From Carbonatibacter sp965199245 (lineage in GTDB: Bacteria; Pseudomonadota; Alphaproteobacteria; Kiloniellales; Kiloniellaceae): a stretch of 64,000 bases of DNA. A program made the translations under genes and the position numbers. The notes under the pieces are model-generated. The model saw only the letters and a program-made list of their open reading frames with translations. It was not told the origin of the DNA and made no database searches. Below, in pieces: positions 43,946 to 52,658 of the stretch. Location: positions 62,001 through 126,000 of the forward strand of contig CBDAQP010000001.1 of the NCBI GenBank assembly GCA_965199245.1, in the 5' to 3' direction. The number at the start of each line of letters is the position of its first letter. Within the stretch, counting starts at the first letter, position 1.

Positions 43946-43990
43946 AAATAACCCATATATTCATTTCTCCTATAGCTTTGGCAATGTCTC

Positions 43991-44425
43991 ATGATTCTTT
44001 TTGATCTAATCTGTAAACAAGGCCATGTTTTTGAAACGTGGTTCAAAGATTCAGCGGCCTTTGACACACAGGTCGCACGAGGGGCTGTCCACTGCCCGAC
44101 CTGTTCATCCACACTCATTTCAAAGGCCCTGATGACCCCGAATATTCAGGCCGGAAAGCAGAAAAAGTCCATCACACAGGCCAAAAAGGACACAACACAG
44201 GAAACGCTGGTCACGCAGAAAGCCATCGAAAAACTGCACAAAGACATTGAACAAAATTTTGACTACGTCGGCAGTAACTTCGCACAGGAAGCCCGCAATA
44301 TCCACCACGGCGACAGCGAAGCGCGCAATATCTACGGCGAAACGACCCCCGGTGAAGCCAAATCACTGGTCGAAGAAGGCGTTTCGGTTCTCCCTCTCCC
44401 CCCAAAAATAAAACCGCAAGCCTAG
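43991..44425 (+). CDS. DUF1178 family protein
   Basis: 144 residues. The N-terminus MILFDLICKQGHVFETWFKD and the CPTCSS pair form a likely zinc-binding ribbon (C8/H12 and C36/C39 region). The C-terminal half carries FDYVGSNFAQEARNIHHGDS and IYGETTPGEAKSLVEEGV, the diagnostic DUF1178 block. Function is not established; the family is common in alpha- and betaproteobacteria. The middle of this copy is unusually rich in Lys/Gln/Thr. Confidence 0.85.
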   Translation: MILFDLICKQGHVFETWFKDSAAFDTQVARGAVHCPTCSSTLISKALMTPNIQAGKQKKSITQAKKDTTQETLVTQKAIEKLHKDIEQNFDYVGSNFAQEARNIHHGDSEARNIYGETTPGEAKSLVEEGVSVLPLPPKIKPQA

Positions 44426-44807
44426 GCGTTCCGGTTAAGGAAGCGTTTGAGTTAAGGGAGGCCAGGCTGTGCCAGACGCACACCATCAGCTGAGCACCTC
44501 AAAAAACCTCGATCCTCGTCGTCTGTGGCGTTGGCTACGGGTGGCTCCGCGCACGGCGCGACCACAGGGCACTTTCTGCGATCCTCAAATACCGCAGTGG
44601 TTCCCGAAAACGGCTCAGCCAACAGAGGCTGGCGGTTTTGAGATGTGCTCAACTATGAAAATTTGTCCTGTCGTTAAAACCGCTTTCTTCACACTCACAA
44701 AGATCGGATAAATATGCTCTCCCCCATGAATCACTTCTTCGGCAAAGGGAATCACAGATCAGAAAGAAGAAAACAAAAATAACGACTCACTTTAAAAATA
44801 AAACACC
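44426..44807. other. Intergenic stretch with an IS5-type left-end fragment (pointing right)
   Basis: GAGCACCTCAAAAAACCTCG at 44492 and the block around 44575-44640, encoding PQWFPKTAQPTEAGGFE on the plus strand, are homologous to the minus-strand fragment at 41600-41760. Between them is divergent, GC-rich sequence. Nothing else is recognisable; 44660-44807 is AT-rich with no gene. Confidence 0.65.
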
Positions 44808-45923
44808 CTAGCTCACCGATAGAGTAGCCGGGCCAAAGAGCGTTTCATCCGGCTCAACCCCCAGGCCGGGGCCTTTGGGGTGGGCAATGTGACCATCGAC
44901 AATGGAAACCGGATTTTGATTGTCATAGTGACCACCGATATAGGGCTGGGCCAACCAGGCCCCCTCCAACAGCTGTGGCTTGACAGTCGCGGCAATCTGC
45001 ACACAGGCCGCCGCAATCACATCGCCCCCCCACGCATCGTCACAACTATGGGGCAGGTTCATCGCCTCGCACACATCGCGAAACGCCGCCATTTGCTGGA
45101 GTCCGCCGATGCGCGTGACCTTCATGCCAAAGCCATCGACAAGCCCTGTCCCGGCGGCAGAGATCGCTGTTTTCAAGTCCACACCATTTTCATCCATGTA
45201 AAGACCGTGATGAACTTGCAGTCGAATTTTTCGTAAATCCTCAACCGTCTCGCAGGGTTGTTCCATGACAAAGGGAATATCGGGACACTCTCTACTAACG
45301 CGCAAGGCATCACGGGTTGTCCACCCTCTGTTCGCATCCACAGCCAGACGAACACCAGAGTCTGCGATTTTTTCCCAAACTTTTCGGATGGTTTCGATAT
45401 CAATTTCGACTGGACGTCCACCGAGCTTGACTTGCACGCGCACATAGCCCTCGCGCCGTTTTTCATCCACCAGACGGGCCGTATCATCCGGGTCGCCCAG
45501 ACTGGTTGAATAGTATGAAGGAATCTTGTCACAGGCCGCACCGCCCAGCAGATCTGCAACAGACAGGCCAAGAGATTTTCCAAGCAGGTCATGCGCGGCA
45601 AGATCAATCGCGGCCTTGGCATAGTTATGCCCGTTGAGCAACGCGTTCATATGCCGACGCAGGATCAAGGGAAAACAATCGCACCCGATCAGACCGGGGG
45701 CTAATGCCCTGAGAGCCGCACGCGCGCCCTGACTATGGGCTTCGGCATAGGTCGGCCCAACCGGACAGGTTTCGCCCCAACCAACCACACCATTGTCGGC
45801 AACCAGTTTAACAAGGGTTGTGTCCAGCGACCAGACCTGTGCGTTTGCCATGTTAAAAGGGCCATTCTTAACCGGAAGCGCGTGTTCAAAGAAATGAATT
45901 TCAGATATTCTCAAATTCGCCAC
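44808..45923 (-). CDS. hpbD: Enolase-superfamily epimerase, (4-hydroxy)proline betaine 2-epimerase-like (HpbD)
   Basis: 371 residues of the mandelate racemase/muconate lactonizing subgroup. The catalytic Lys166 lies in VQVKLGG, metal ligands are Asp196 (AVDANRGW), Glu221 (VMEQPC) and the DENG near 244, and the second catalytic Lys268 lies in GMKVTRIGG. These two lysines on opposite faces suit 1,1-proton transfer (epimerisation). HpbD enzymes racemise 4-hydroxyproline betaine and proline betaine at C2. Assignment rests on the neighbouring Rieske demethylase, betaine importer and hydroxyproline-type downstream enzymes. It is 33 bases behind the oxygenase gene. Confidence 0.8.
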   Translation of the reverse strand: MANLRISEIHFFEHALPVKNGPFNMANAQVWSLDTTLVKLVADNGVVGWGETCPVGPTYAEAHSQGARAALRALAPGLIGCDCFPLILRRHMNALLNGHNYAKAAIDLAAHDLLGKSLGLSVADLLGGAACDKIPSYYSTSLGDPDDTARLVDEKRREGYVRVQVKLGGRPVEIDIETIRKVWEKIADSGVRLAVDANRGWTTRDALRVSRECPDIPFVMEQPCETVEDLRKIRLQVHHGLYMDENGVDLKTAISAAGTGLVDGFGMKVTRIGGLQQMAAFRDVCEAMNLPHSCDDAWGGDVIAAACVQIAATVKPQLLEGAWLAQPYIGGHYDNQNPVSIVDGHIAHPKGPGLGVEPDETLFGPATLSVS

Positions 45924-45956
45924 CTTTTTAGAAAATTTTGACGTCTCGCTTGAACA

Positions 45957-48341
45957 CTAAAGTTCGACCACGACCTTGCCAATGGGGTTGGAACAACAGG
46001 ACAGAATATAACCCTGTTCAATGTCTTCTTCAGAAATTCCGCCGTTGTGAACCATGTGAACCTCCCCGGATATTTTTTTCAGCTTACAGACCCCACAGAT
46101 ACCCATATTGCAGTTCGAGGCCACGTTCAGACCTGCTTTCCTGGCCACAGAGAGGATTGTTTCCGTTTCCTGACAGGCCATATCCACCCCGGATGACAGG
46201 AAGGCCACCTGCGCACTGGCGGACGCGTCTGGAACCACGTCATCGTGGTCACCAATGTCAATGGGTTTGACCTGTGGTTCGCCAAAGCTTTCCTGAAAAT
46301 AGTTATTCATGTCAAAGCCAAGGGAATTGAGAACATCGCGCACAACCTGCATAAAGGGATTGGGGCCGCAACAATAGACCTTACGCTCCAGATAGTCTCC
46401 GGCCATCAGGCCCAGCATAATCTGGTTGAAATAGCCGCGATAACCCGACCAGACCTGAAAGGGATCGTCTTCTTCGATAAGAAAATGGAGTTTGATCCCG
46501 GGTGCCCGCGCCGCCATTTGCTCCAACATACCGCGGGAAATCAGTTCTGATGGGCGTTTCGCACAATTCACGAAAACCACATCAATGTCAGTTCCACGAT
46601 CAAACAGGTAGGTGGTCATGGACAGCGCAGGTGTGATGCCGGATCCTGCCGTGATAAAGAGATATTTGTCTTTTGTCTTACGCGGCAAAACAAAACAGCC
46701 CGCAGGCCCCTTGGCCCGGATGGACATACCGGGCCTGAGGGCCTTGACAATCCACGCACTGCCCGTACTGTCGGGCTGTGCCTTGACCGTCACAGAAATA
46801 GAAATGGGCCGGGAGGGCGAAGAGGATATGGTATAGGTTCGCCGGATCACGCCACCTGGCGTCGGGAGTTCCAGGGTCAGAAACTGTCCCGGCTCAAAAT
46901 CAAAAAGTGCACCACTTGGCGAAATAAAGCTGGCGGTGACCACATTGGGGGCTTCGGGAACAACCGAACAGCATTCTAATGCTTCATCGTCCGTCCAGAC
47001 CGCTGTGCACCCGTCAAGTTGCCCCCGATTTTGTTTACCCCCGTCTGCGCTGTCTTGAACCACTGCATTTTTATAACTGTCCAGAGCCACCACCTCCGCC
47101 GTGTTTTTGACCGGCACTTCGCCCACGCCATCGTGCGGCAAACGATCCATCAAGGTCTGCGCGTACCAGTTGGTGAACTGAATCACGCCTGCTTCTTCGC
47201 GGGGGGCATAGGGGCCGGGCTGATAAGCCGGTGATACAATGCCGCGTTGGTTGCCCTCAACAATTTCGCGGTCTTCGTCGTTGGTTGCCAGCCAAACAGC
47301 CGTCAGTCGCTCGAGGTCATAGTCAACGCCTTCCTGGGCATCTTTGTGGACGAGCCAACGTGTGCAGACCTCTGTTCGGGTCGCGCTGATGGGGGTGACT
47401 CGAAACAACAGGCTATGATCACACAGGAAATGATTCCACGTCGAAGGATAGTTAAAAAGCAACAACGCCCCCGCATCGGCAAAGGGGAAGGAAGAATTGG
47501 CTTTTGTCACCGCCACTTGACCGTCCAGTGTGTAGCTGTCCCCGTCCAGAGCCATGCGAACCATCCGCCACGCACCACCCGGTTCGATATAGAATTTTGA
47601 CGGTGCTCCAACCGCTTCGCAACGCGCCACATGGGCATCCAGCCCATCGGACAGATCATCACCCCCGCTGTTGCCAATGGCACCAGGGTCTGCGGGGAAG
47701 GTACGACAGAGCGAGGGATGATTTCCATCACAGTGATAGCATTCGCGGTTGTTTTCCCACACGAGCTTCCAGTTTCCCTCTTCGATGATTCTGCTCTCAA
47801 AGGCGACCTTTGAATTTTCGAGATCGTGCGGAGCAAGGTAAGCGGCAGACTTTTGTGCAAAGGTATCGAAATCCGGGGCATCATCAGCCAGACAGATGTA
47901 AATCATCCCTGAAACTGTGCGACAGTGAACGCTGTGCAAGCTGTGGGCGTTCGGGTTAAAATCATCACCCATTTCCCGCGCGAACAGGAGATCACCCTTG
48001 AGGTTATAGGTCCAGAGGTGATAGGGACAGGTCAGATTGGGTGCAGTTCCTTTGTCGTCTTTGCAAATGAGCGACCCCCGGTGACGACAGCTATTATGGA
48101 ATGCACGAATGTCACCGTCATCGCCCCGCACAACGATGACTTTGTGATCGCCAACCTGATAGGTGACATAGTGACCCGCCCCTGGCAGATCGCAGGTTGG
48201 AGCAACAAACAGCCAGTTTTGATACCAGATGGTTTCCAGGTCGATCTGAAAAATATCCTCATCCACATAAAATTCGCGCGGAAGTGAATAGGCTGACTTT
48301 CTGTTTTTCAATAAAGAAACGACATCACCGCGTGTGCGCAT
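45957..48341 (-). CDS. Fused Rieske oxygenase-reductase, betaine demethylase type
   Basis: 794 residues. The N-terminal ~420 form a ring-hydroxylating-type oxygenase: Rieske ligands Cys85/His87 (NSCRHRG) and Cys105/His108 (CPYHLW), then the mononuclear iron site in NRECYHCDGNHP (His203, His208). After a linker (~425-450) comes a ferredoxin reductase: flavin-binding RRTYTISSSP, NAD-binding FITAGSGITPALS and CCGPNPFM. A C-terminal plant-type 2Fe-2S domain with SNCNMGICGVCKLKK and LSCC follows. It resembles stachydrine/glycine-betaine/carnitine monooxygenases, in which oxygenase and reductase are normally two proteins. It should oxidatively N-demethylate a quaternary amine, releasing formaldehyde. 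Confidence 0.88.
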   Translation of the reverse strand: MRTRGDVVSLLKNRKSAYSLPREFYVDEDIFQIDLETIWYQNWLFVAPTCDLPGAGHYVTYQVGDHKVIVVRGDDGDIRAFHNSCRHRGSLICKDDKGTAPNLTCPYHLWTYNLKGDLLFAREMGDDFNPNAHSLHSVHCRTVSGMIYICLADDAPDFDTFAQKSAAYLAPHDLENSKVAFESRIIEEGNWKLVWENNRECYHCDGNHPSLCRTFPADPGAIGNSGGDDLSDGLDAHVARCEAVGAPSKFYIEPGGAWRMVRMALDGDSYTLDGQVAVTKANSSFPFADAGALLLFNYPSTWNHFLCDHSLLFRVTPISATRTEVCTRWLVHKDAQEGVDYDLERLTAVWLATNDEDREIVEGNQRGIVSPAYQPGPYAPREEAGVIQFTNWYAQTLMDRLPHDGVGEVPVKNTAEVVALDSYKNAVVQDSADGGKQNRGQLDGCTAVWTDDEALECCSVVPEAPNVVTASFISPSGALFDFEPGQFLTLELPTPGGVIRRTYTISSSPSRPISISVTVKAQPDSTGSAWIVKALRPGMSIRAKGPAGCFVLPRKTKDKYLFITAGSGITPALSMTTYLFDRGTDIDVVFVNCAKRPSELISRGMLEQMAARAPGIKLHFLIEEDDPFQVWSGYRGYFNQIMLGLMAGDYLERKVYCCGPNPFMQVVRDVLNSLGFDMNNYFQESFGEPQVKPIDIGDHDDVVPDASASAQVAFLSSGVDMACQETETILSVARKAGLNVASNCNMGICGVCKLKKISGEVHMVHNGGISEEDIEQGYILSCCSNPIGKVVVEL

Positions 48342-48519
48342 GGCATCTGGACTCCCCGAAAAAAATTCAACGCGATGATAGCCTTGAAGACTCTATTTTG
48401 AGAATAGGCATCCTCGAATCGTTCAAAAATCTACTGAATCTTTGTCCCCATCGAACGGAAAAAAACGACTTGATCTAGACGATTTGCGACAAAGGTAAAC
48501 AATACGGGACTCAAAAAAA
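48342..48519 (-). promoter_or_regulatory. Probable control region of the oxygenase-epimerase genes
   Basis: A 178-base gap inside an otherwise tight directon, lying between the regulator gene and the oxygenase gene. It contains the inverted repeat CTATT-ttgag-AATAG-type at 48393-48407, about 50 bases upstream of the oxygenase start. This is a candidate operator for the GlxA-type regulator, but no promoter boxes are clear. Confidence 0.35.
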
Positions 48520-49506
48520 TTATGGCTGTCTTTGACGTTGTTGTTTTGGAGCGAGTCCATATTTGCTCCGATAAACACGCGCAAAGTGGGACGGGTCATC
48601 GAAACCACAGGCCAAACCAATTTCGCGAATAGAGATTTCACTTTGCACAAGCAGATTATGTGCTTTTTTCAGGCGAATATCCATGTAGTATTTTTTGGGC
48701 GAACAGTTAAGAAAGCGGGCAAAAATTCGTTCCAGATGACGTGCAGACAGGCCCACCTGTGCCGCAATCAACGACGGTGAGACAGGATCTTCAATGTGGC
48801 TGGCCATCAACGCAATCGCCCGGTTCAAGGTCGGATGATGGCTGACATGACGCGCGTGCAGGGTCGTTTTTTGTTCCCCCGAACAATCACGGGCGGGATA
48901 ATAAACCATCTGATCCGTGACAGCGAGGGCAAGGTCTTTACCATGTGCCTGTTCAATCAGATGGAGTATTAAATCAGCCGTCGCCGTTCCACCCGACGCG
49001 GTAAAGTGAGTGCCCGTGGTCGAAAAGACACTGCGAACCAAGTTGACCTCGGGAAATAATTCCATAAAAAGATCATGAAAAGCCCAGTGGATTGCGGCAT
49101 CAGACCCATCGAGAAATCCGGCTTTCGCCAAAACAAAAGCCCCCGAACAAAGTGCACCTATTCTCGTGCCCCTTGATTTTTCGCGCCGCAGACAGTCCAG
49201 GAGCACCTTGTCCGTATGCTTTTGCACATTGGCACCGGACAGGACAAAAAGCCGCGAACACTCAGGAAGCGATGAAAAGACGTGGTGGGTCAGTGTAATC
49301 GCCCCATTCGAACACTGCGCCTGATGACTATCCTCAGAGGCAAAGGACCAACGGTAGAGGTCTTGCCCACTGATCAAATTCGCAATCCGCAAAGGCTCTA
49401 CAGCACATGAAAAGGCAATATGGGAAAAATCCTTGACCAGTAAAAAACAAAATTCTTCTGTCACTGCTCCCCCCAGAAACAGTAGAGGCTGTGCAGAGTG
49501 ATCCAC
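48520..49506 (-). CDS. GlxA-family AraC-type transcriptional activator (GbdR-like)
   Basis: About 328 residues. The N-terminal DJ-1/PfpI-like domain (FCFLLVKDFSHIAFSCAVEP, RIANLISGQDLYRW, and GALCSGAFVLAKAGFLDG with the elbow Cys) precedes a C-terminal double helix-turn-helix of the AraC type (SPSLIAAQVGLSARHLERIF, IREIGLACGFDDPSHFARVY). Such regulators control betaine, carnitine and proline betaine catabolism. The start is uncertain: GTG 49506 behind GAAGGGGGG, or GTG 49464 behind GGGGGAG, which would give VTEEFCFLL as N-terminus. A longer ATG frame overlaps proX. It sits between the importer and oxygenase genes. Confidence 0.86.
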   Translation of the reverse strand: MDHSAQPLLFLGGAVTEEFCFLLVKDFSHIAFSCAVEPLRIANLISGQDLYRWSFASEDSHQAQCSNGAITLTHHVFSSLPECSRLFVLSGANVQKHTDKVLLDCLRREKSRGTRIGALCSGAFVLAKAGFLDGSDAAIHWAFHDLFMELFPEVNLVRSVFSTTGTHFTASGGTATADLILHLIEQAHGKDLALAVTDQMVYYPARDCSGEQKTTLHARHVSHHPTLNRAIALMASHIEDPVSPSLIAAQVGLSARHLERIFARFLNCSPKKYYMDIRLKKAHNLLVQSEISIREIGLACGFDDPSHFARVYRSKYGLAPKQQRQRQP

Positions 49507-49541
49507 ACAGCCCCCCTTCAATCGCTTGCTTGGGCTGCTTA

Positions 49542-50546
49542 TTATTTTACCGCAGCACGGGCAGACTTTAGCCAGCCGTCGTACGTGGACTGGTTTGCCT
49601 TGATCCACGCATCGACATGCGCGTCGATGTCTTTGGATGAATCTTCACCATCTGCGATTTTCTTATTTTGCGCAGAAACGTCATTGATATGAAGTTTGGC
49701 GACTTCAAAAAGCTTACGCGCGGCAGGGTTGGCATCAAGGAACTTATCCGTGGCAACAACGCGAATGGAATCAACAGCAAAGCCAAGGTTCTTACCCTTG
49801 TAATTGGTCTCCTCCTTCTGACCATCCGGCAGTGACGCAAAGGGGACAGAAAGCCACTCAACGTCTTTGCCCGGAACCATTGTGCCGGACACCCAGTGAG
49901 GCGTCCAAGTGTAATAAAGAACCGGCTTGCCCGCATTGAAACGCGCGATTGTGTCTGCGATAATCGCGTTGTATTCACCTTGGTTGTGGCTGACCGTCTT
50001 ACCCAATTCATAGACCTCAAGGTGGTGGTTAATAACGCGCTCACACCCCCAACCCGGCACACAACCGGCAAGATCGGCAGTACCATCGCCATCTGCATCA
50101 AACCTTTTGGCCTTCGCAGGATCTTTCAAATCGCCGAGGTTCTGAATACCCGCGTCATAGCTGGCTTTATCGACCAGGTATCCTTGAAGTGCGCCTTCGA
50201 TGTAGTAACCAACCTTTTCCAGCACCTCGTCACCGCCGGACTCTTGATAGAATGTGTCTTGCAATTTGTTCCAATGCACAGCCGTAAAATCAGCATCCCC
50301 AGACCCCAGTGCAAGGTGCATTGTTTGCGCAGTGGCTTCCTCTGGAGTCTGAACATCATAGCCCAGATCACGCAGTGCGCGGAACAAAATACGGTATTGA
50401 AAAATCTGATCCACAATCGGTTCCATGATGGGACGTACCTTGACGCCTTCGCCGGGTCGCTCCGCCGCTGTCGTCGCAAAACTTGCGACAAAACTCAAAG
50501 AAACCGCAACAATCATAGTCGTTAAGAAAGAACGCTTGAAAATCAT
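49542..50546 (-). CDS. proX: Glycine betaine/proline betaine ABC transporter substrate-binding protein
   Basis: 334 residues with a signal peptide (hydrophobic 8-25, cleavage near FATTAA/E). It is an OpuAC-type binding protein: VRPIMEPIVDQIFQYRILFR, DADFTAVHWNKLQDTF, DLAGCVPGWGCERVI, LYYTWTPHWV and VLYYTW-type aromatic residues that form the cation-pi cage for quaternary amines. It lies 10 bases after proW. The ProX type with its VPGWGC loop indicates betaine rather than choline, but does not separate glycine betaine from proline betaine. Confidence 0.9.
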   Translation of the reverse strand: MIFKRSFLTTMIVAVSLSFVASFATTAAERPGEGVKVRPIMEPIVDQIFQYRILFRALRDLGYDVQTPEEATAQTMHLALGSGDADFTAVHWNKLQDTFYQESGGDEVLEKVGYYIEGALQGYLVDKASYDAGIQNLGDLKDPAKAKRFDADGDGTADLAGCVPGWGCERVINHHLEVYELGKTVSHNQGEYNAIIADTIARFNAGKPVLYYTWTPHWVSGTMVPGKDVEWLSVPFASLPDGQKEETNYKGKNLGFAVDSIRVVATDKFLDANPAARKLFEVAKLHINDVSAQNKKIADGEDSSKDIDAHVDAWIKANQSTYDGWLKSARAAVK

Positions 50547-50556
50547 CGGAATACTC

Positions 50557-51501
50557 CTACCGAGATGAAGGTTTAAAAAAGCTGGCGATCACGCCAACAG
50601 GCCCAGTTTGCCACCAGTGGCGGTGACCACGATTTCGACCGGATTGACCCATGCCCTGCGTAATCCGATCGAGAACGATTGCAAGAATAACAATGCCCAA
50701 ACCGCCCACCAGAGCCTTCCCCGCGTCAAGACGTCCCATGGCCCGCAAAACTTCGTTGCCAAGGCCCTTGACTGAAATCATCGACGCGATCACAACCATT
50801 GACAGGGACAGCATAATCGTCTGGTTCACCCCCGCCAAAATGGTCGGCGTGGCAAGGGGGAGTTCGACCTTGAATAAAATTTGTCGGGGGTTCGCCCCAA
50901 AAGCGCGCGCGGCCTCGACAACACTGGAATCCACGCCGCGAATGCCCAAAGAGGTCAAACGGATCAGCGGCGGAACGGCGAATATAATCGTCACCACAAC
51001 CCCCGACACATTCCCGATCCCGACGAGCATTACCACAGGGACGAGGTAAACAAAGGCCGGAATGGTCTGCATCGTATCCAGAACAGGTCTGAGGAAAAGA
51101 TCAAAACGATCATTCTTTCCCGCCCAAATGCCCAACGGCAAGCCAATGATAAAACACATAAAAACCGAAGACGCGACAATGGCCAGAGTCGTCATTGCCA
51201 GCCCCCAGGCATTCGGGCTGAGGAACCCCAGTGCAAAGAGGCTGACAGCAACCACAACCGCGATACGCCGCCCCGCCACTTGCCAGGCAATCAGCGTTAT
51301 CAGACCCAACATAACCAATGGCGGAACGGCGTTTAATCCGCTGTCAAGCCACGTGATAATTTCATTGAAAAACCCCTTGACCGGTTGAATGATTTCGCGG
51401 TTTTCAATCGCCCATCCTTTCACGCCATCTGCACTGTCCGCAAGCCCCAAATCAATAGAGGAAAAGGGATCAAGCCAGTTAAATTCGCTGTCATCTGCCA
51501 T
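50557..51501 (-). CDS. proW: Glycine betaine/proline betaine ABC transporter permease
   Basis: 314 residues with an N-terminal amphipathic extension and six to eight TM helices (LVMLGLITLIAWQVAG, IAVVVAVSLFALGFL, AYLVPVVMLVGIG-like). The EAA loop reads EAARAFGANPRQILFKVELP, the standard coupling helix for the ATPase. It lies 14 bases after proV and 10 before proX. Confidence 0.92.
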   Translation of the reverse strand: MADDSEFNWLDPFSSIDLGLADSADGVKGWAIENREIIQPVKGFFNEIITWLDSGLNAVPPLVMLGLITLIAWQVAGRRIAVVVAVSLFALGFLSPNAWGLAMTTLAIVASSVFMCFIIGLPLGIWAGKNDRFDLFLRPVLDTMQTIPAFVYLVPVVMLVGIGNVSGVVVTIIFAVPPLIRLTSLGIRGVDSSVVEAARAFGANPRQILFKVELPLATPTILAGVNQTIMLSLSMVVIASMISVKGLGNEVLRAMGRLDAGKALVGGLGIVILAIVLDRITQGMGQSGRNRGHRHWWQTGPVGVIASFFKPSSR

Positions 51502-51515
51502 GACGTCATCTCCCC

Positions 51516-52598
51516 TTAGTGTTGAGTGGGTGCGTTGTCGTCGATGTCGCCCTGAATGCCGCGTAACAAGGCGTTCTTGGTGACAATGCCAACGGCCTTG
51601 CCATCGGATTTCACAACAATCGGGTGTTGAGTCGAAATAGAAATATTCACCAACTGGTCAAGTGAATGATCCGGTTCTGCTTCTGGCCATGAACTACAAA
51701 CCTCAAGACCACGGCGTTGTTCAAAAGACTCCACGTCCTCCATAATTTTTCCGGCAGAAACCAGATCAAGTTTGGAAATTCCGGACACAAAATCAGCCAC
51801 ATAATCATCGATTGGGTTCGTGACAATATCTTCGGGCGTACCGACTTGAACCAACGCGCCGTCCTTCATAATCGCAATGCGATCACCAATGCGAATGGCT
51901 TCGTCGAGATCATGGGTAATGAACAGCGTTGTTTTTTTCATTTCAGCAGACAGGGACATGAACTTGTCCTGTAACTGACGGCGAATCAGCGGGTCAAGTG
52001 CGGAAAAAGGTTCATCCATTAACAGGATCGCCGGATCGGCGGCAATCGCACGCGCCAGTCCAACCCGCTGTTGCATCCCGCCGGACAGCTCGTCCGGATA
52101 TTTTTGCTCCCAACCCGTCAATTCAACCGCATCAATGGCACGTTGTGCGGTGTCGCGGCGTTCTCTGTCCTGATGACCTCTGACCTCTAACGAGAATCCA
52201 ACATTTTCCAGAACGGTCCTGTGTGGTAACAGAGCCATGTTCTGAAAGACCATGCCAATTTTCTCCGCACGGATCTTGCGCAAGTCGCCCGCGCACAATG
52301 AATTGATGTCCTGGCCTTCGATAAAAAGCTGACCAGAGGTCGGCTCAATCAAGCGATTAACGTGCCGGATCAAGGTCGATTTTCCAGACCCCGACAACCC
52401 CATAATACAGAAAATTTCACCACGACCGACGCTGAAAGACGCATTCTGAACACCGACGACGCAATCAAACCGATCTCTGACCTCTGCTTTTCCCAGTCCA
52501 CGCTCCTTGACCGCTGTCATCGCAACATCGGCTTGCTTTCCGAATATTTTCCATAAATTTTTGCACTCAATAACGGTATTCTCGCTATCGCCAGACAC
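51516..52598 (-). CDS. proV: Glycine betaine/proline betaine ABC transporter ATPase
   Basis: 360 residues. Walker A is GLSGSGKSTLIRH (about 68-80), Q-loop VFQNMALLPH, signature LSGGMQQRVGLARA, Walker B ILLMDEPFSALDP and H-loop LFITHDLDEA. A C-terminal regulatory part with one CBS-like stretch (STQHPIVVKSDGKAVGIVTK) is typical of ProV/OpuAA osmo- and uptake-type importers. It is the first importer gene, 60 bases after the FAD oxidase gene. Confidence 0.93.
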   Translation of the reverse strand: MSGDSENTVIECKNLWKIFGKQADVAMTAVKERGLGKAEVRDRFDCVVGVQNASFSVGRGEIFCIMGLSGSGKSTLIRHVNRLIEPTSGQLFIEGQDINSLCAGDLRKIRAEKIGMVFQNMALLPHRTVLENVGFSLEVRGHQDRERRDTAQRAIDAVELTGWEQKYPDELSGGMQQRVGLARAIAADPAILLMDEPFSALDPLIRRQLQDKFMSLSAEMKKTTLFITHDLDEAIRIGDRIAIMKDGALVQVGTPEDIVTNPIDDYVADFVSGISKLDLVSAGKIMEDVESFEQRRGLEVCSSWPEAEPDHSLDQLVNISISTQHPIVVKSDGKAVGIVTKNALLRGIQGDIDDNAPTQH

Positions 52599-52658
52599 GC
52601 TTTTCTCCCTTTTATTCTCATCGCTTGAGATCGCGCCATCGAATTATTGCGCCAAAAA

